From CAVPUA01 sp963828015 (GTDB lineage Bacteria > Actinomycetota > Actinomycetes > Mycobacteriales > Jatrophihabitantaceae), in the NCBI GenBank assembly GCA_963828015.1, contig CAWHCD010000006.1:1178001-1242000 (forward strand): a DNA stretch of 64,000 nt, read 5' to 3'. Below the pieces are notes generated by a model. That model was not told where the DNA came from. It was given only the letters and a program-made list of their open reading frames with translations, and did no database searches. Below, in pieces: positions 32,733 to 42,720 of this stretch. A program made the position numbers and the translations under genes. The first letter of the stretch is position 1; every line of letters starts with the position of its first letter.

Positions 32733-35464
32733 TGTCTCGGCGTGGCGAAGGAGGAAGCCTGGGAGAACGCCACCCAAGCGCTGGAGGGGTTGAGTGCCAA
32801 CAGCCCGGCCCGAGTCGGATTAGCGCTGTCGAAGCGTCCGGTGAGCGTGGCCACGGTGCCGTAGAACGCCCCGTTCGACCATGCGGTGGGCGCGCCGAAG
32901 GCGGCGGGGTTGGAGGAGCTGTCGGGCGACATCACGTAGCTGCTGCCGGAGTTGACCGCCACGATTGAGGCGACCGAGCTCCCGTTCACGTTGGCGGCTG
33001 TTGTCGCGATTGAGCCGTAGAACGGCTGCGATGACCAAAGCGTCGGGGCATTGAACCCGCCGTTCTTAGCCGTCATCACGTAGGAGTTGGAGCCGTTGAC
33101 CGCGATCAGATCCGCGGCGCCGTCACCACTGACGTCGGCGGCCAGCGTGGCCTTCGAGCCGTAGAAGGCCTGCGTCGACCAGAGCGCGGGCGCACCGAAA
33201 CTGGTTGGCGTACTCGAACCGGTCGGCGACATGACGTAGGAGTTGCCAGCATTGACGGCGATCAGCGAGGCCGCGGCGCCGCCGGTCACGTTGGCGGCCA
33301 GGGTGGTGACCGAGCCGTAGAACGGCTGATTCGACCACAGCGCCGGCGCATTGAATCCGGCGCCGTTCGACGTCATCACCCAGGTACTGGCGTCGTTGAC
33401 CGCGATCAGGTCCGGCAAGCCATCACCGTTGACATCAGCCAGCAGGGTCGCTCTGGTGCCATAGAACGGCGCGCTCGACCACTGCTGAGCCGGACTGTAG
33501 AACTGGGTGGGCGCCCCCTTCACCACCCACGTGCCGGAGGTGTAGACCGCGATGATGTCATCGACGCCGTTGGCGACGTTGTCGACCTTGCCGGTGAAGG
33601 TGGCGATGAGGCTGCCCCGGCCGGCGACCGACTGAGTCAGGGTCTGGGCCGCGCTGAGCGAGGAACCCAGGGACGGAAGGCCGGAACCCATGGCGTTTGT
33701 AGCCGGCAACAACGGAGCGCCATTGTTGGCCCGCTGGGTGAGGTAGCTCTGTAGACCGTCAGCGTTCAGCGTCGGATACATCTGGGCGACTAGCGCCGCC
33801 GCACCGGCCACATGCGGTGCGGCGGCTGAGGTTCCGCAGAAGGTCCCCAGGACGTTATTGGCCGTCCCATCGAAGGCGACCAGATCAGGCTTGGGCACGT
33901 TGTCGATGTTCGGCCCGCGCGCGCTGTAGCCCTCTAGCGGGTAGGTGCCGGTGTTGTTCGTGTCGCTGCCGCAGGCGTTTCGTCCGCTGGCATCAGCCGC
34001 ACCGACGGCCAACGCATACGGTGAACTGGCCGGCTGGGCAACGCTGCCGGGCGAGGGGGCGTACCGCATGCAGGTGCTCGGCGTGCCCGTGCTGTACGCG
34101 ACGCACGAGAGCGCGTTGGCGGTGATCACGGTCGAGCCGGTGGCTTCATAGTCGAGGCTGAAGGCGAGCGGCGGTATAGCCGGCAACGCGCCCGTGGAGT
34201 CGGCGAGCGGCAAACCGATCGCGATGGCGATCTGCTGCCCGCCGCTCGGGAATTGGCTCGAATCCAGGCACACCGAGGACGCGCCGGGCGCGATGCAGTA
34301 CGAGAGGGTCGGGGACGTACCCGGTACCTGCTCGGCGGAGAGGGGGAACTGCTGGCCGCTCGCACCGCCGTCGAAGGCCGTCTCGACGAACAAGGTGATG
34401 TCGAGGTTGGAGACCGGCCAATCGTCCCACTGCAGGAAGATCTGGACCGTCCCGTTCCTCGGCACGTTGATGTAGTCGAGGTCACCGCGCGTGCTGTCGA
34501 GCTTGCTCAGGCGCGGGTTGTCCGGGTCGCGCACCAGGGTCCCGGTCCAATGGTCCAAGCCGGAGTTGCCGGCCGACTGAATCCACAGGATGCCGGCTTG
34601 GCGCGCCGTCTTCACGATCGCCGCGGCGGTATTCGCCCCGCTGGTCGATCCGTCGTCGCCGCGGTCATCGCCGGGAAAGGCCAGCGAACAGTTGACGATC
34701 TTGATGCCGGCCGCCTGGATCTGGGATTCGGCCAGCAACAGGCCGAGCGTGTCCCGAACGCAGTAAAGCGCGAGCGTCGCTCCCGGGGCCATCTGGTGCA
34801 CGATCTCAGCGACGGCGGTGCCATGACTCGTGCCATTCACAGTGGGCGCCCCGGTGGCGTCCGCGCAATCGTCGTTGGTTACGGTCAGCCCGCTCGGCAG
34901 TGCCCCATCGTTGGCCAGGCCAGCGAAACCAGCATCGACGATCGCGACGGTGACGCCGTTGCCGCTGCTGCCGGTGCTCTGCCAGGATGCCGCGCCAGAC
35001 GCGGCGACTCCTTGGCTGACGGCTAGGCCGTCGGTGTAGCCCTGAACGGGCTTCTTCACCTGGCTGACCCCTGCTGAGCCGGCCAACCGGGTGAGCGCGG
35101 CCGATGGCACCGTCGCGGCAACCGCGTTGTCGGCCGCCGCCTGCACCGTTCCACCGACGGCCGTAACGGCCTTTGTGATCTCCGGGACCGACCCGGAAAT
35201 ATTGACATCGGTCGTCCCCGTCGTCGTTGCCGCGCCGGCCAGTTTGGGATCGAGGTGGGCAACCGTCTTCGGCCTGGTCGCCGGACTCGCCGCCGGCGTG
35301 TTGGCCAAGAACTGCTTCGCGAGAGCGTCGCGTTGCGACGGTGGCGGGATGAGCTGCCCACTGGATGCAGGCGCAGGAGACGCGGCTTCGGCGGAGGTTT
35401 CCGCGCTCAGCGAACCGACAGCCAGGATCGCCGCGAGCAGCACAACCGCGGCGCGGTGTCGCAT
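32723..35464 (-). CDS. Secreted S8 subtilisin-like serine protease with C-terminal FG-GAP-like repeats
   Basis: A 913-residue exported protease. The signal peptide (RHRAAVVLLAAILAVGSLSA) is followed by a propeptide-like region, then the catalytic domain with Asp177 (VTVAIVDAGFAG), His214 (GTSHGTAVAEIVHQMAPGA) and Ser546 (GTSAAAPHVAGAAAL). The interval between His and Ser is long and includes an inserted beta-domain of about 150 residues. From about residue 665 the C-terminus has five repeats of 47-53 residues, each with W-S-x-x-x-F-Y-G, resembling VCBS/FG-GAP propeller blades. GGAG precedes the ATG by about four bases. Likely an extracellular or wall-associated degradative enzyme. I know of no assigned substrate. 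Confidence 0.9.
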   Translation of the reverse strand: MRHRAAVVLLAAILAVGSLSAETSAEAASPAPASSGQLIPPPSQRDALAKQFLANTPAASPATRPKTVAHLDPKLAGAATTTGTTDVNISGSVPEITKAVTAVGGTVQAAADNAVAATVPSAALTRLAGSAGVSQVKKPVQGYTDGLAVSQGVAASGAASWQSTGSSGNGVTVAIVDAGFAGLANDGALPSGLTVTNDDCADATGAPTVNGTSHGTAVAEIVHQMAPGATLALYCVRDTLGLLLAESQIQAAGIKIVNCSLAFPGDDRGDDGSTSGANTAAAIVKTARQAGILWIQSAGNSGLDHWTGTLVRDPDNPRLSKLDSTRGDLDYINVPRNGTVQIFLQWDDWPVSNLDITLFVETAFDGGASGQQFPLSAEQVPGTSPTLSYCIAPGASSVCLDSSQFPSGGQQIAIAIGLPLADSTGALPAIPPLAFSLDYEATGSTVITANALSCVAYSTGTPSTCMRYAPSPGSVAQPASSPYALAVGAADASGRNACGSDTNNTGTYPLEGYSARGPNIDNVPKPDLVAFDGTANNVLGTFCGTSAAAPHVAGAAALVAQMYPTLNADGLQSYLTQRANNGAPLLPATNAMGSGLPSLGSSLSAAQTLTQSVAGRGSLIATFTGKVDNVANGVDDIIAVYTSGTWVVKGAPTQFYSPAQQWSSAPFYGTRATLLADVNGDGLPDLIAVNDASTWVMTSNGAGFNAPALWSNQPFYGSVTTLAANVTGGAAASLIAVNAGNSYVMSPTGSSTPTSFGAPALWSTQAFYGSKATLAADVSGDGAADLIAVNGSNSYVMTAKNGGFNAPTLWSSQPFYGSIATTAANVNGSSVASIVAVNSGSSYVMSPDSSSNPAAFGAPTAWSNGAFYGTVATLTGRFDSANPTRAGLLALNPSSAWVAFSQASSFATPRQWG
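32726..33500 (-). repeat. Five tandem coding repeats (FG-GAP/VCBS-like) in the subtilase gene
   Basis: Five imperfect repeats of alternating ~147 and ~156 bp, recognisable by a W-S-x-x-x-F-Y-G motif whose FYG codons lie near 33461, 33312, 33152, 33010 and 32858. Two blades keep a calcium-binding DxNGDGxxDL-type loop (DVNGDGLPDLIAV, DVSGDGAADLIAV); the blades between them have lost it (NVTGGAAASLIAV, NVNGSSVASIVAV). Confidence 0.75.
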
Positions 35465-35591
35465 CAGGCTCCGATCATGGGGCGGCGCGGGGGACGCTGC
35501 TCTAAGACGCTAGCCGGGCCGAGATATCCGGGCCGAACGTGCCTTACTTTCCGTACAGTTTTCCCCGCTAATTTACTGGTTCACACCAAGA

Positions 35592-36131
35592 TCACCAAGC
35601 GGCGGCAAGTAACCGTCTGGTTTCGGACAGCAACTGCGGAAGCACCCTCGTATGGGCCACTATCGGGATGAAGTTCGTGTCCCCCGCCCAGCGCGGGACC
35701 ACGTGTTGGTGCAAGTGGGCGGCAATGCCCGCCCCGGCGGCTACGCCCTGGTTAAGGCCGACGTTGAAGCCCTGGGGAGCACTGACCGCCCTGATCACCC
35801 GCATTGCACGCTGGGTCAAGGCGGCCACTTCGGCCACCTCGGCGTCGGTCAGGTCGGTGTAGTCGGCCACGTGGCGGTACGGGACCGCCATCAGATGCCC
35901 GCTGTTGTAGGGGAAGAGATTGAGCACGGTATAGGCCAGTTCGCCGCGAGACACGATCAGCCCGTCCTCGTCGCTCAGCCCGGGGACCCGGCAGAACGGG
36001 CACTGCTCTCCCGCCTCGGCATCAGCAGGCTGGCCGTCACGTTGGATATAGGCCAGCCGATGCGGTGTCCACAGCCGGCCGAAGCCATCCGGTTCGCCGG
36101 CCAGATCCTGGGCCGACTCGATCTCGCTCAT
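35592..36131 (-). CDS. HIT-family nucleotide hydrolase/phosphorylase
   Basis: A 179-residue HIT protein. Two zinc-type cysteines appear in CPFCRVPGL; YNSGHLMAVPYRHVADY follows; the catalytic triad motif HLHQHVVPRW (HxHxH) is complete. Homologues act on diadenosine polyphosphates (Ap4A phosphorylase-like). The ATG overlaps the thrS stop by four bases (ATGA at 36131-36128). Order thrS-HIT is the mycobacterial one (Rv2614c-Rv2613c), though pgsA, usually next, is absent here. Confidence 0.92.
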   Translation of the reverse strand: MSEIESAQDLAGEPDGFGRLWTPHRLAYIQRDGQPADAEAGEQCPFCRVPGLSDEDGLIVSRGELAYTVLNLFPYNSGHLMAVPYRHVADYTDLTDAEVAEVAALTQRAMRVIRAVSAPQGFNVGLNQGVAAGAGIAAHLHQHVVPRWAGDTNFIPIVAHTRVLPQLLSETRRLLAAAW

Positions 36132-38170
36132 GCGTCGAAGCTGGCCTCGGTGGGCGAGGAGTTCTCGCGCCGGGCCACCCAGTCGATGATCTCCTGCACG
36201 GCTTGGTCCACCCCGATGCCGTTGCGCTGCGACCCGTCGCGGTAGCGGAAGGACACCGCGTCAGCGTCCACATCGGTCGAACCGGCCAGGATCATGAACG
36301 GCACCTTGGCCTTCTGGGCGGTACGGATCTTCTTCTGCATCCGGTCGTCGGAGACGTCAACCTCGATGCGAATGCCCTGCTCGTGCAGTCGCGCCGCAAT
36401 CGTCTGCAGGTAGCCGTTCTGCTCTTCGCTGATCGGAATGGCGATGACCTGCACAGGCGACAGCCAGGCCGGAAACGCGCCGGCGTAGTGCTCGGTCAAC
36501 ACGCCGATGAACCGCTCGATCGAGCCGAACAGGGCCCGGTGGATCATCACTGGTTGGTGGCGTTCGCCGTCGTCGCCCTGGTACTCGAGCTCGAAACGCG
36601 CCGGCTGGTTGAAGTCGAGCTGGATGGTCGACATCTGCCAGGTGCGCCCGATGGCGTCACGCGCCTGCACCGAGATCTTCGGCCCGTAGAAGGCCGCGCC
36701 GCCCGGATCGGGCACGAGGTGCAGCCCGGACTCGGCGGCGACCTCGGCGAGGGTCGAGGTCGCGACCTCCCACGCGTCGTCGTCGCCGACGAACTTCTCC
36801 GGGTTCTTGGTCGACAGCTCGAGATAGAAGTCGTCGAGGCCGTAGTCACGCAGCAACTCCAGGACGAACTCGAGCAATGAGCGCAGCTCGTCCTTCATCT
36901 GGGCCGGGGCGCAGTAGATGTGCGAGTCGTCCTGGGTCAGGCCACGCACCCGGGTCAGCCCGTGGATGACGCCGGACTTCTCGTAGCGATACACCGTGCC
37001 GAACTCGAACAGCCGCAGCGGCAGCTCGCGGTAGGAGCGCCCGCGTGAGCGGTAGATCAAGCAGTGCATCGGGCAGTTCATCGGCTTGAGGTAGTAGTCC
37101 TGCCCGGGCTTGCGCACCTCACCGTCATCGCCGTACTCGGCATCGAGGTGCATGGGCGGGAACATGCCGTCGGCGTACCACTGAAGGTGCCCGGACGTCT
37201 CGTACAGCGCGCCCTTGGTGATATGCGGGGTGTTGACGAACTCATAACCGGCCGCGGCGTGCTTGGCCCGCGAATAGTCCTCGAGCTCCTTGCGCAGCAC
37301 TCCGCCCTTGGGATGGAAGACGGCCAGCCCGGAACCCAACTCGTCGGGGAAGGAGAACAGATCCAGCTCGGCGCCCAGCTTGCGGTGATCGCGCTTGGCC
37401 GCCTCCTCGAGCCGCGCCAGGTAGGCCTTGAGGTCGTCGCGGCTGGCCCAGGCAGTGCCGTAGATGCGCTGCAGTTGTGAGTTCTTCTCACTTCCCCGCC
37501 AATACGCCGCCGCCGTGCGCATCAGCTTGAACGCCGGGATGCGGCGAGTGGTGGGCAGGTGCGGACCCCGGCACAGGTCGGTCCAGGCCCGCTCCCCTGA
37601 TCGCGGGTCGACGTTGTCGTACATGGTCAGCTGCCCACCGCCGACCTCGGCCTCATGCTCCCCACTGGAGCCCTTGATGTCGATCAGCTCGAGTTTGAAC
37701 CGCTCGTGGGCCAGTTCATGGCGGGCCTCGTCGTCGGTGATCTCGCGCCGTTCGAAGCGCTGGTTCGCCTTGATGATCTCGGCCATCTTCTTCTCGATCT
37801 TGGCCAGGTCGTCGGGATCGAAGGGCCGCTCGGGCGCGAAGTCGTAGTAGAAACCGTCCTCGATCGGCGGCCCGATACCTAGCAGGGTGCCCGGGAACAG
37901 CTCCTGCACGGCCTGGGCCATGACATGGGCGGTCGAGTGCCGCAACACGGCCAGGCCGGCTTCGGATGAGGCGCTCACCGGCACGACGTCGACGTCGGCG
38001 GTGGGCGCCCAGGCCAGGTCATGCAGTTCCCGCTCGAGCACGTCCTGGACGACGATCGCGGCATCGGGACCGGTGAGGTCGATGTCCGCCTCGCGCAACG
38101 CGTCGGCCACCGTGGTGCCCGCAGCCACCCGGATCGGGGCGGGGACATCGCTCAGGGCATGGCTGGACAC
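36128..38170 (-). CDS. thrS: Threonyl-tRNA synthetase
   Basis: ThrS charges tRNA-Thr. The 680-residue protein has an N-terminal TGS domain (residues 1-65), an editing domain (STAHVMAQAVQELFPG; TDLCRGPHLPTT), the class II catalytic core with the zinc cysteine in KPMNCPMHCLIY and VRGLTQDDSHIYC, and a C-terminal anticodon-binding domain (VQVIAIPISEEQNGYL). GTG 38170 has AGGAG six bases upstream. It follows corA by 46 bp and is coupled to the HIT gene. Confidence 0.97.
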   Translation of the reverse strand: MSSHALSDVPAPIRVAAGTTVADALREADIDLTGPDAAIVVQDVLERELHDLAWAPTADVDVVPVSASSEAGLAVLRHSTAHVMAQAVQELFPGTLLGIGPPIEDGFYYDFAPERPFDPDDLAKIEKKMAEIIKANQRFERREITDDEARHELAHERFKLELIDIKGSSGEHEAEVGGGQLTMYDNVDPRSGERAWTDLCRGPHLPTTRRIPAFKLMRTAAAYWRGSEKNSQLQRIYGTAWASRDDLKAYLARLEEAAKRDHRKLGAELDLFSFPDELGSGLAVFHPKGGVLRKELEDYSRAKHAAAGYEFVNTPHITKGALYETSGHLQWYADGMFPPMHLDAEYGDDGEVRKPGQDYYLKPMNCPMHCLIYRSRGRSYRELPLRLFEFGTVYRYEKSGVIHGLTRVRGLTQDDSHIYCAPAQMKDELRSLLEFVLELLRDYGLDDFYLELSTKNPEKFVGDDDAWEVATSTLAEVAAESGLHLVPDPGGAAFYGPKISVQARDAIGRTWQMSTIQLDFNQPARFELEYQGDDGERHQPVMIHRALFGSIERFIGVLTEHYAGAFPAWLSPVQVIAIPISEEQNGYLQTIAARLHEQGIRIEVDVSDDRMQKKIRTAQKAKVPFMILAGSTDVDADAVSFRYRDGSQRNGIGVDQAVQEIIDWVARRENSSPTEASFDA

Positions 38171-38216
38171 GTGGGACTCCTAGGAACGGTGCGGCCGGTA
38201 CGTCGAATGCTAATAG

Positions 38217-39236
38217 CTAGAGCCAGTCGCGTTTCTTGAACGAGTAGTACAAGGCGGCGGCGATGCCGACCATCACGATGACGCTGAAGTAGAAACCCCA
38301 CTGCTTGCCGTAGCCGGGATAGGGCACGTTCTGACCGAAGTAGCCGGTCACCGCCGTGGGCACGGCGATGATCGCGGCCCAACTGGTGAGCTTCTTCATC
38401 ACCGCGTTCAGGCGCGAATCCTGCAGCGAGAGATTCGTCTCGAAGACCGTGCTGACGATATCGCGCAGCGACTCGGTCCATTCCGATGCGCGCAACACGT
38501 GGTCGTAGAGGTCGGTGTACCAGGTGTCGAGCTCGGCTCGGGCGCCGATGTCCTTCCGGTAGCGCACGACGCCGCCGACGACCTCACGCATCGGCAGGAC
38601 GACCCGGCGTAGATCAACCAGATCACGGCGGACGCGGTAGGTCTGGCGTTGCACCGCCCGGCTGGGCGCCCGCTCGTCGAACAGGTCGTCCTCGATCTGT
38701 TCCAGCGCGTCATCGAGCACCTGGACGGCGGCGAAGTGGCTGTCGACGATGTAGTCGAGCAGCCCGTGCACGAGCGCCCCGACGCCGTACTTGAGCAGGT
38801 CGGAGTTGTCCTTCCAGCGCTGCTCGACGTCGTCTATGTCAAAGCCGTCGCCGTAGCGCACGGTCACGATTCCGTGGTTGAGCACGAACGCCGAGACGCG
38901 CGAGATCTGCAGGTTGGAGTCACCGGAGTCCTCCCCGTCCGCGGTCGCGTCGCGCATACCGGTGGCGTACGCGGTCAGGAAGCTGTGGGTCGAGTAGCGG
39001 GTCACCTTGGTTCGCTCGGCCGAGGAGACCGCGTCCTCGACCGCCAGTGGATCGAGTGCGAGCTCTTCGGCCAGGCGGGTCAGCCGGGAGTGGTCGGGGT
39101 CGCAGAGGTCGACCCACACCAGGCAGTCATCACGTTCGAGATAGTCCGAGATCTCGTGAAAGGCGAAGTCTTCGGCCACTTCTACGCCGTTGCGCCAGAC
39201 CTTTTTGCGTATCTCCGGCTTGCGTTGCTCGTCCAC
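38217..39236 (-). CDS. corA: CorA-family magnesium/cobalt transporter
   Basis: A 339-residue CorA-like channel. A large cytoplasmic domain (WVDLCDPDHSRLTRLAEELA; DDALEQIEDDLFDE) precedes two C-terminal membrane helices. The usual GMN selectivity loop reads YFGQNVPYPGYG, with Gln for Met, a variant I recall in other actinobacterial members. The C-terminus ends in basic residues (FKKRDWL). The open frame runs upstream, but GTG 39236 is the first sensible start; GGGGAG precedes it very closely (two bases), so initiation may be weak or begin elsewhere. Confidence 0.9.
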   Translation of the reverse strand: MDEQRKPEIRKKVWRNGVEVAEDFAFHEISDYLERDDCLVWVDLCDPDHSRLTRLAEELALDPLAVEDAVSSAERTKVTRYSTHSFLTAYATGMRDATADGEDSGDSNLQISRVSAFVLNHGIVTVRYGDGFDIDDVEQRWKDNSDLLKYGVGALVHGLLDYIVDSHFAAVQVLDDALEQIEDDLFDERAPSRAVQRQTYRVRRDLVDLRRVVLPMREVVGGVVRYRKDIGARAELDTWYTDLYDHVLRASEWTESLRDIVSTVFETNLSLQDSRLNAVMKKLTSWAAIIAVPTAVTGYFGQNVPYPGYGKQWGFYFSVIVMVGIAAALYYSFKKRDWL

Positions 39237-39291
39237 AACTCCCCAGTGTGGTGCATGACGATGTGCGCGTGCCTGAGGGTGGGTCCGACGA

Positions 39292-42200
39292 TCAGTGGAA
39301 GTCCCGCGATCTCGTCCGCAGCGCCAGCGGCAGCTTCTCGATGCGTTCGGCCAGGACGTTGGCGACCGGACCGGCCCGGTCGAGCATGCCGCGGATGAGC
39401 AGGCCACCGGAGTCTCGAGCCACCCGGTGATGACGGGCCCAGACGCTCTGGGCACAGATGACGTTGACCACCCCGGTCTCGTCTTCGAGCGAGACGAACG
39501 TGACTCCCCCGGCGGTGCTGGGGCGCTGGCGGTGGGTGACGATGCCGCCGACGGTGACCCGGGTTCCGTCGGGCGTGTCCTGCAGCCCGGTCGCGGTGAT
39601 GACGCCGAGCGCATCGAGGCGATCACGGATGAGCGTGGTCGGGTAGACGTCGGTGGTGATGCCGGTGGCCCACATGTCGGCGATCAGCTGTTCGGGCTCG
39701 CTCATCGGGGGCAGCGCCGGCACGGCGGCCTCGTCGACGTTGACCACGTCCAGGCGATCGGGGCGGGCCTGGGCGGCGGCACCGGCGATCCACAGGGCGT
39801 CGCGGCGAGTCAGGTCGAACCCGTCGAACGCCCCCGCGGTGGCCAACGCCTCGAGCTGCGCCCCGCCGAGACCGGTGCGGCGAGCCAGGTTGCTCATCGA
39901 GGTGAACCGCCCGCCGGTGTCGCGCTCGCCGACGATCCGCTGCGCCAGCTGGGTGTCGATCCCGCGGACCTCGTCGAGGCCGAGCCGGACCGCCGGTTGC
40001 GGCAGCCGGCCGTGCTCACATGCGCATTGGGCCGGTCCGGTTCCGGCTTCGAGACCTGCGTGGGCCCCGGAGATGTGGATGTCGGGCTTGCGCACCTCGA
40101 GGCCGTGCCGGCGGGCGTCATGGACGAGGGACTGAGGTGAGTAGAAACCCATCGGCTGCGCCCGCAGCAACGCGGCCAGGAACGCGGCCGGGTAATGCCG
40201 CTTGAGCCAGGCCGAGGCGTACACCAGCAAGGCGAAGGACAACGCATGGCTCTCGGCGAATCCGAACGAGGCGAAGGCCTTGATCCGGGTGACGATGTCA
40301 TCGGCGGTGGCCCCGGTGATGCCGTTGCCGGCCAGGCCTTCCATGAGCCGTACCTGCAGTGCGTCGATGCGTTCAGCGCCCCGCTTGGAACCCATCGCCC
40401 GACGCAACTGATCGGCCTCGGTCGGGTTGAAGTCGGCCGCCGCAATGGCGATCTCCATGAGCTGTTCTTGAAACAGTGGCACCCCCAGGGTGCGTTGCAA
40501 TGCGCTTTCCAGCACCGGATGCGGATAGGTGACCGGCTCCTCGCCGTGCCGACGGCGGATATAGGGATGCACCGCGTCGCCCTGGATGGGCCCGGGCCGG
40601 ATCAACGCCACCTGGATCGCCAGGTCGTAGAACGTGCGTGGCCGCAGGCGGGGCAGCGCCTGCATCTGGGCGCGGGATTCGACCTGGAACACCCCGATCG
40701 TGTCGGCCTGCCCGAGCATGTCGTAGACACAGTCCCGCTCGCGCGGGATCGTCGCCAGTTCGTACTGATCACCGTTCCAGTCGGCAATCAGCTCGAAGCA
40801 ATAGCGCAGCGCGCTGAGCATGCCCAGCCCGAGCAGGTCGAACTTCACCAGCCCGGCGAACTCGCAGTCGTCCTTGTCCCACTGCAAGACCGAGCGATTC
40901 GGCATGCGGGCCCACTCGACCGGACAGACCTCGATGATCGGACGGTCGCAGATGACCATGCCACCGCTGTGAATGCCCAGGTGTCGAGGCGTGTTCATGG
41001 GCAGCAGCTCCTCGACGAAGCTGCGCACCAGCGGCGCGATCTCGACCTGTTGGTCACCGGCGGGGTCATCGGTGGCGGCGGGCTGCTCCGGGAGTTCGCT
41101 CACCCAGTAGCCCTGCTCGATCTGCTTGCTCCACGCATCTTGGAGACCAAGTGGGTAGCCCAGCGCGCGGGCGACATCACGGATGGCCATCTTGGGCCGA
41201 TAGGTGATGACGTTGGCCACCTGGGCGGCGTAGTCGCGACCGTGCTGGGCGTAGACGAACTGGATGACCTTCTCGCGTTGTTCCCCGGACTCGATGTCGA
41301 TGTCGATGTCGGGGGCCTCCTTGCGATCCGGGGCCAGGAAGCGTTCGAAGAGCAGGTCCTGCCCGTAGCCCAAGGGATCGATCGCTGTTACCTGCAGGGC
41401 GTAACAGACGACCGATCCGGCGGCCGAGCCCCGGCCCTGGCACAGGATCGCGTTGTCGCGGCAGAACTTCGCGATCTGCCAGACGACCAGGAAGTAGCCG
41501 GGGAACTCGCACTCTTCGATGATCTTCAGCTCATGCGCGACCCGCGCCAGCACCTTGGCATTGCCCTCGCCGTAACGCAGACGTACGCCTTCATAAGTGA
41601 GGTGGCGTAGCAGGGACATCTCGTCGGGATGACCCTGTAGGTCGTGGAACGGGGGAAGTTTCGGGGCCACCAGGCTCAGATCGAACGCAAGCTCGCGGCC
41701 GAGCCGAGCGGCGTGGGCGACCGCGCCGGGCCATCGGGTGAACCGGTGCGCCATCTCGGTGCCGTCCCGCAGCCGGGCATCGGCCCACGCCGGTAGCCAA
41801 CCGTCCAGCTCGTCGAGGCTGCACCGGGCACGGATCGCGGCCATGACCATGGCCAGCTGGCGGCGCGACTGCTGGTGATAGTGCGCCGTCGTCGTGGCCA
41901 GGATCGGCAGTCGCGCCTCGTCGGCCAACTGGGCCAACGCGTCGTAGCGTTCGTCGGCCAGCGCGTCCCGGGCGTAGCCCAGCTCGACGACGACGTTGTC
42001 GCGACCGAACCGCTCGACCAGTTCCGCCAGCGCCCGGCGGGCCGGGTCGAGGGCGAACGTGCCCAACGGACCGGCTTCCAGTGCCTGCCGCAGCGCTCCC
42101 TTGCGGCAGCCGGTGAGCACCAGCCAGTGCCCGTCGGACAGTTCGGCCAGCTCGTCCAGGTCATAGACCGGGTGCCCCTTGGCGCCCCCGCGGCGTTGGG

Positions 42201-42720
42201 CCGAACTGATCCCCCGGCACAGGCTGGCGTAGCCGACCGGGTCGCGGGCCAGGACGAGCAGATGCCGCCCGGGTGGGTCGGGCATCCCGGCCCGGGCCCC
42301 GGTGAGCTGCTGGCTGCGGGTGGTGGGAACGTCCAGGTCGAGGGACAGTTCGGCGCCGAAGACCGTGGCCATGCCCTGACCGGCTGCCGCAGCCGCGAAC
42401 CTCGGCACCCCGTACATGCCGTCGTGATCGGTGATCGCCAGCGCCTCGAGCCCGAGCCGCGCCGCCTGTTCGACCATCTCCTCCGGGGTGGATGCGCCGT
42501 CGAGGTGGCTGAAGGAGGAGTGTGCATGCAGCTCGGCGTAACGCGGTCCGCCGCTGGGCCGAACCAGCTTCTCGGTGAGGTAGGCGCCACGCTTGCGCGA
42601 CCAACCCGGAGCATCGCCACCGTCACCGGTGGGTGCTTTGCGGGCGGGCTCGGAGGATCGCCGGCCGGACAGCCGCCGTTCCAGCTCGTGCCAGGAGATG
42701 TCGGGGTTGTTGAAGCCCAT
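39292..42720 (-). CDS. dnaE2: Error-prone DNA polymerase DnaE2 (ImuC)
   Basis: A 1142-residue C-family polymerase alpha subunit of the damage-induced type. The PHP domain starts at about residue 60 (YAELHAHSSFSHLDGAS). The palm catalytic aspartates are in APDIDIDIESGEQREK. A helix-hairpin-helix region (EALATAGAFDGFDL) and a C-terminal OB domain (VTVGGIVTHRQRPSTAGG) follow. DnaE2 works with ImuB, and often ImuA', in SOS mutagenesis. The ATG has no Shine-Dalgarno; its first base is shared with the stop of a 16-codon frame behind imuB, so expression probably depends on imuB translation and its LexA-controlled promoter. Confidence 0.95.
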   Translation of the reverse strand: MGFNNPDISWHELERRLSGRRSSEPARKAPTGDGGDAPGWSRKRGAYLTEKLVRPSGGPRYAELHAHSSFSHLDGASTPEEMVEQAARLGLEALAITDHDGMYGVPRFAAAAAGQGMATVFGAELSLDLDVPTTRSQQLTGARAGMPDPPGRHLLVLARDPVGYASLCRGISSAQRRGGAKGHPVYDLDELAELSDGHWLVLTGCRKGALRQALEAGPLGTFALDPARRALAELVERFGRDNVVVELGYARDALADERYDALAQLADEARLPILATTTAHYHQQSRRQLAMVMAAIRARCSLDELDGWLPAWADARLRDGTEMAHRFTRWPGAVAHAARLGRELAFDLSLVAPKLPPFHDLQGHPDEMSLLRHLTYEGVRLRYGEGNAKVLARVAHELKIIEECEFPGYFLVVWQIAKFCRDNAILCQGRGSAAGSVVCYALQVTAIDPLGYGQDLLFERFLAPDRKEAPDIDIDIESGEQREKVIQFVYAQHGRDYAAQVANVITYRPKMAIRDVARALGYPLGLQDAWSKQIEQGYWVSELPEQPAATDDPAGDQQVEIAPLVRSFVEELLPMNTPRHLGIHSGGMVICDRPIIEVCPVEWARMPNRSVLQWDKDDCEFAGLVKFDLLGLGMLSALRYCFELIADWNGDQYELATIPRERDCVYDMLGQADTIGVFQVESRAQMQALPRLRPRTFYDLAIQVALIRPGPIQGDAVHPYIRRRHGEEPVTYPHPVLESALQRTLGVPLFQEQLMEIAIAAADFNPTEADQLRRAMGSKRGAERIDALQVRLMEGLAGNGITGATADDIVTRIKAFASFGFAESHALSFALLVYASAWLKRHYPAAFLAALLRAQPMGFYSPQSLVHDARRHGLEVRKPDIHISGAHAGLEAGTGPAQCACEHGRLPQPAVRLGLDEVRGIDTQLAQRIVGERDTGGRFTSMSNLARRTGLGGAQLEALATAGAFDGFDLTRRDALWIAGAAAQARPDRLDVVNVDEAAVPALPPMSEPEQLIADMWATGITTDVYPTTLIRDRLDALGVITATGLQDTPDGTRVTVGGIVTHRQRPSTAGGVTFVSLEDETGVVNVICAQSVWARHHRVARDSGGLLIRGMLDRAGPVANVLAERIEKLPLALRTRSRDFH

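Noticed and set aside
34253..35026. Plus-strand open frame opposite the subtilase gene
   Set aside because: No motif, no ribosome-binding site, and the minus strand carries the complete catalytic triad of an S8 protease.
38300..38345. Loss of function of CorA because the GMN motif reads GQN
   Set aside because: The surrounding YFGQNVPYPG sequence is, from memory, shared by other actinobacterial CorA-like proteins, so it is a subfamily variant rather than a defect.
39292..42720. Intein or split in dnaE2
   Set aside because: The protein reads through all expected domains at normal length with no inserted splicing motifs.
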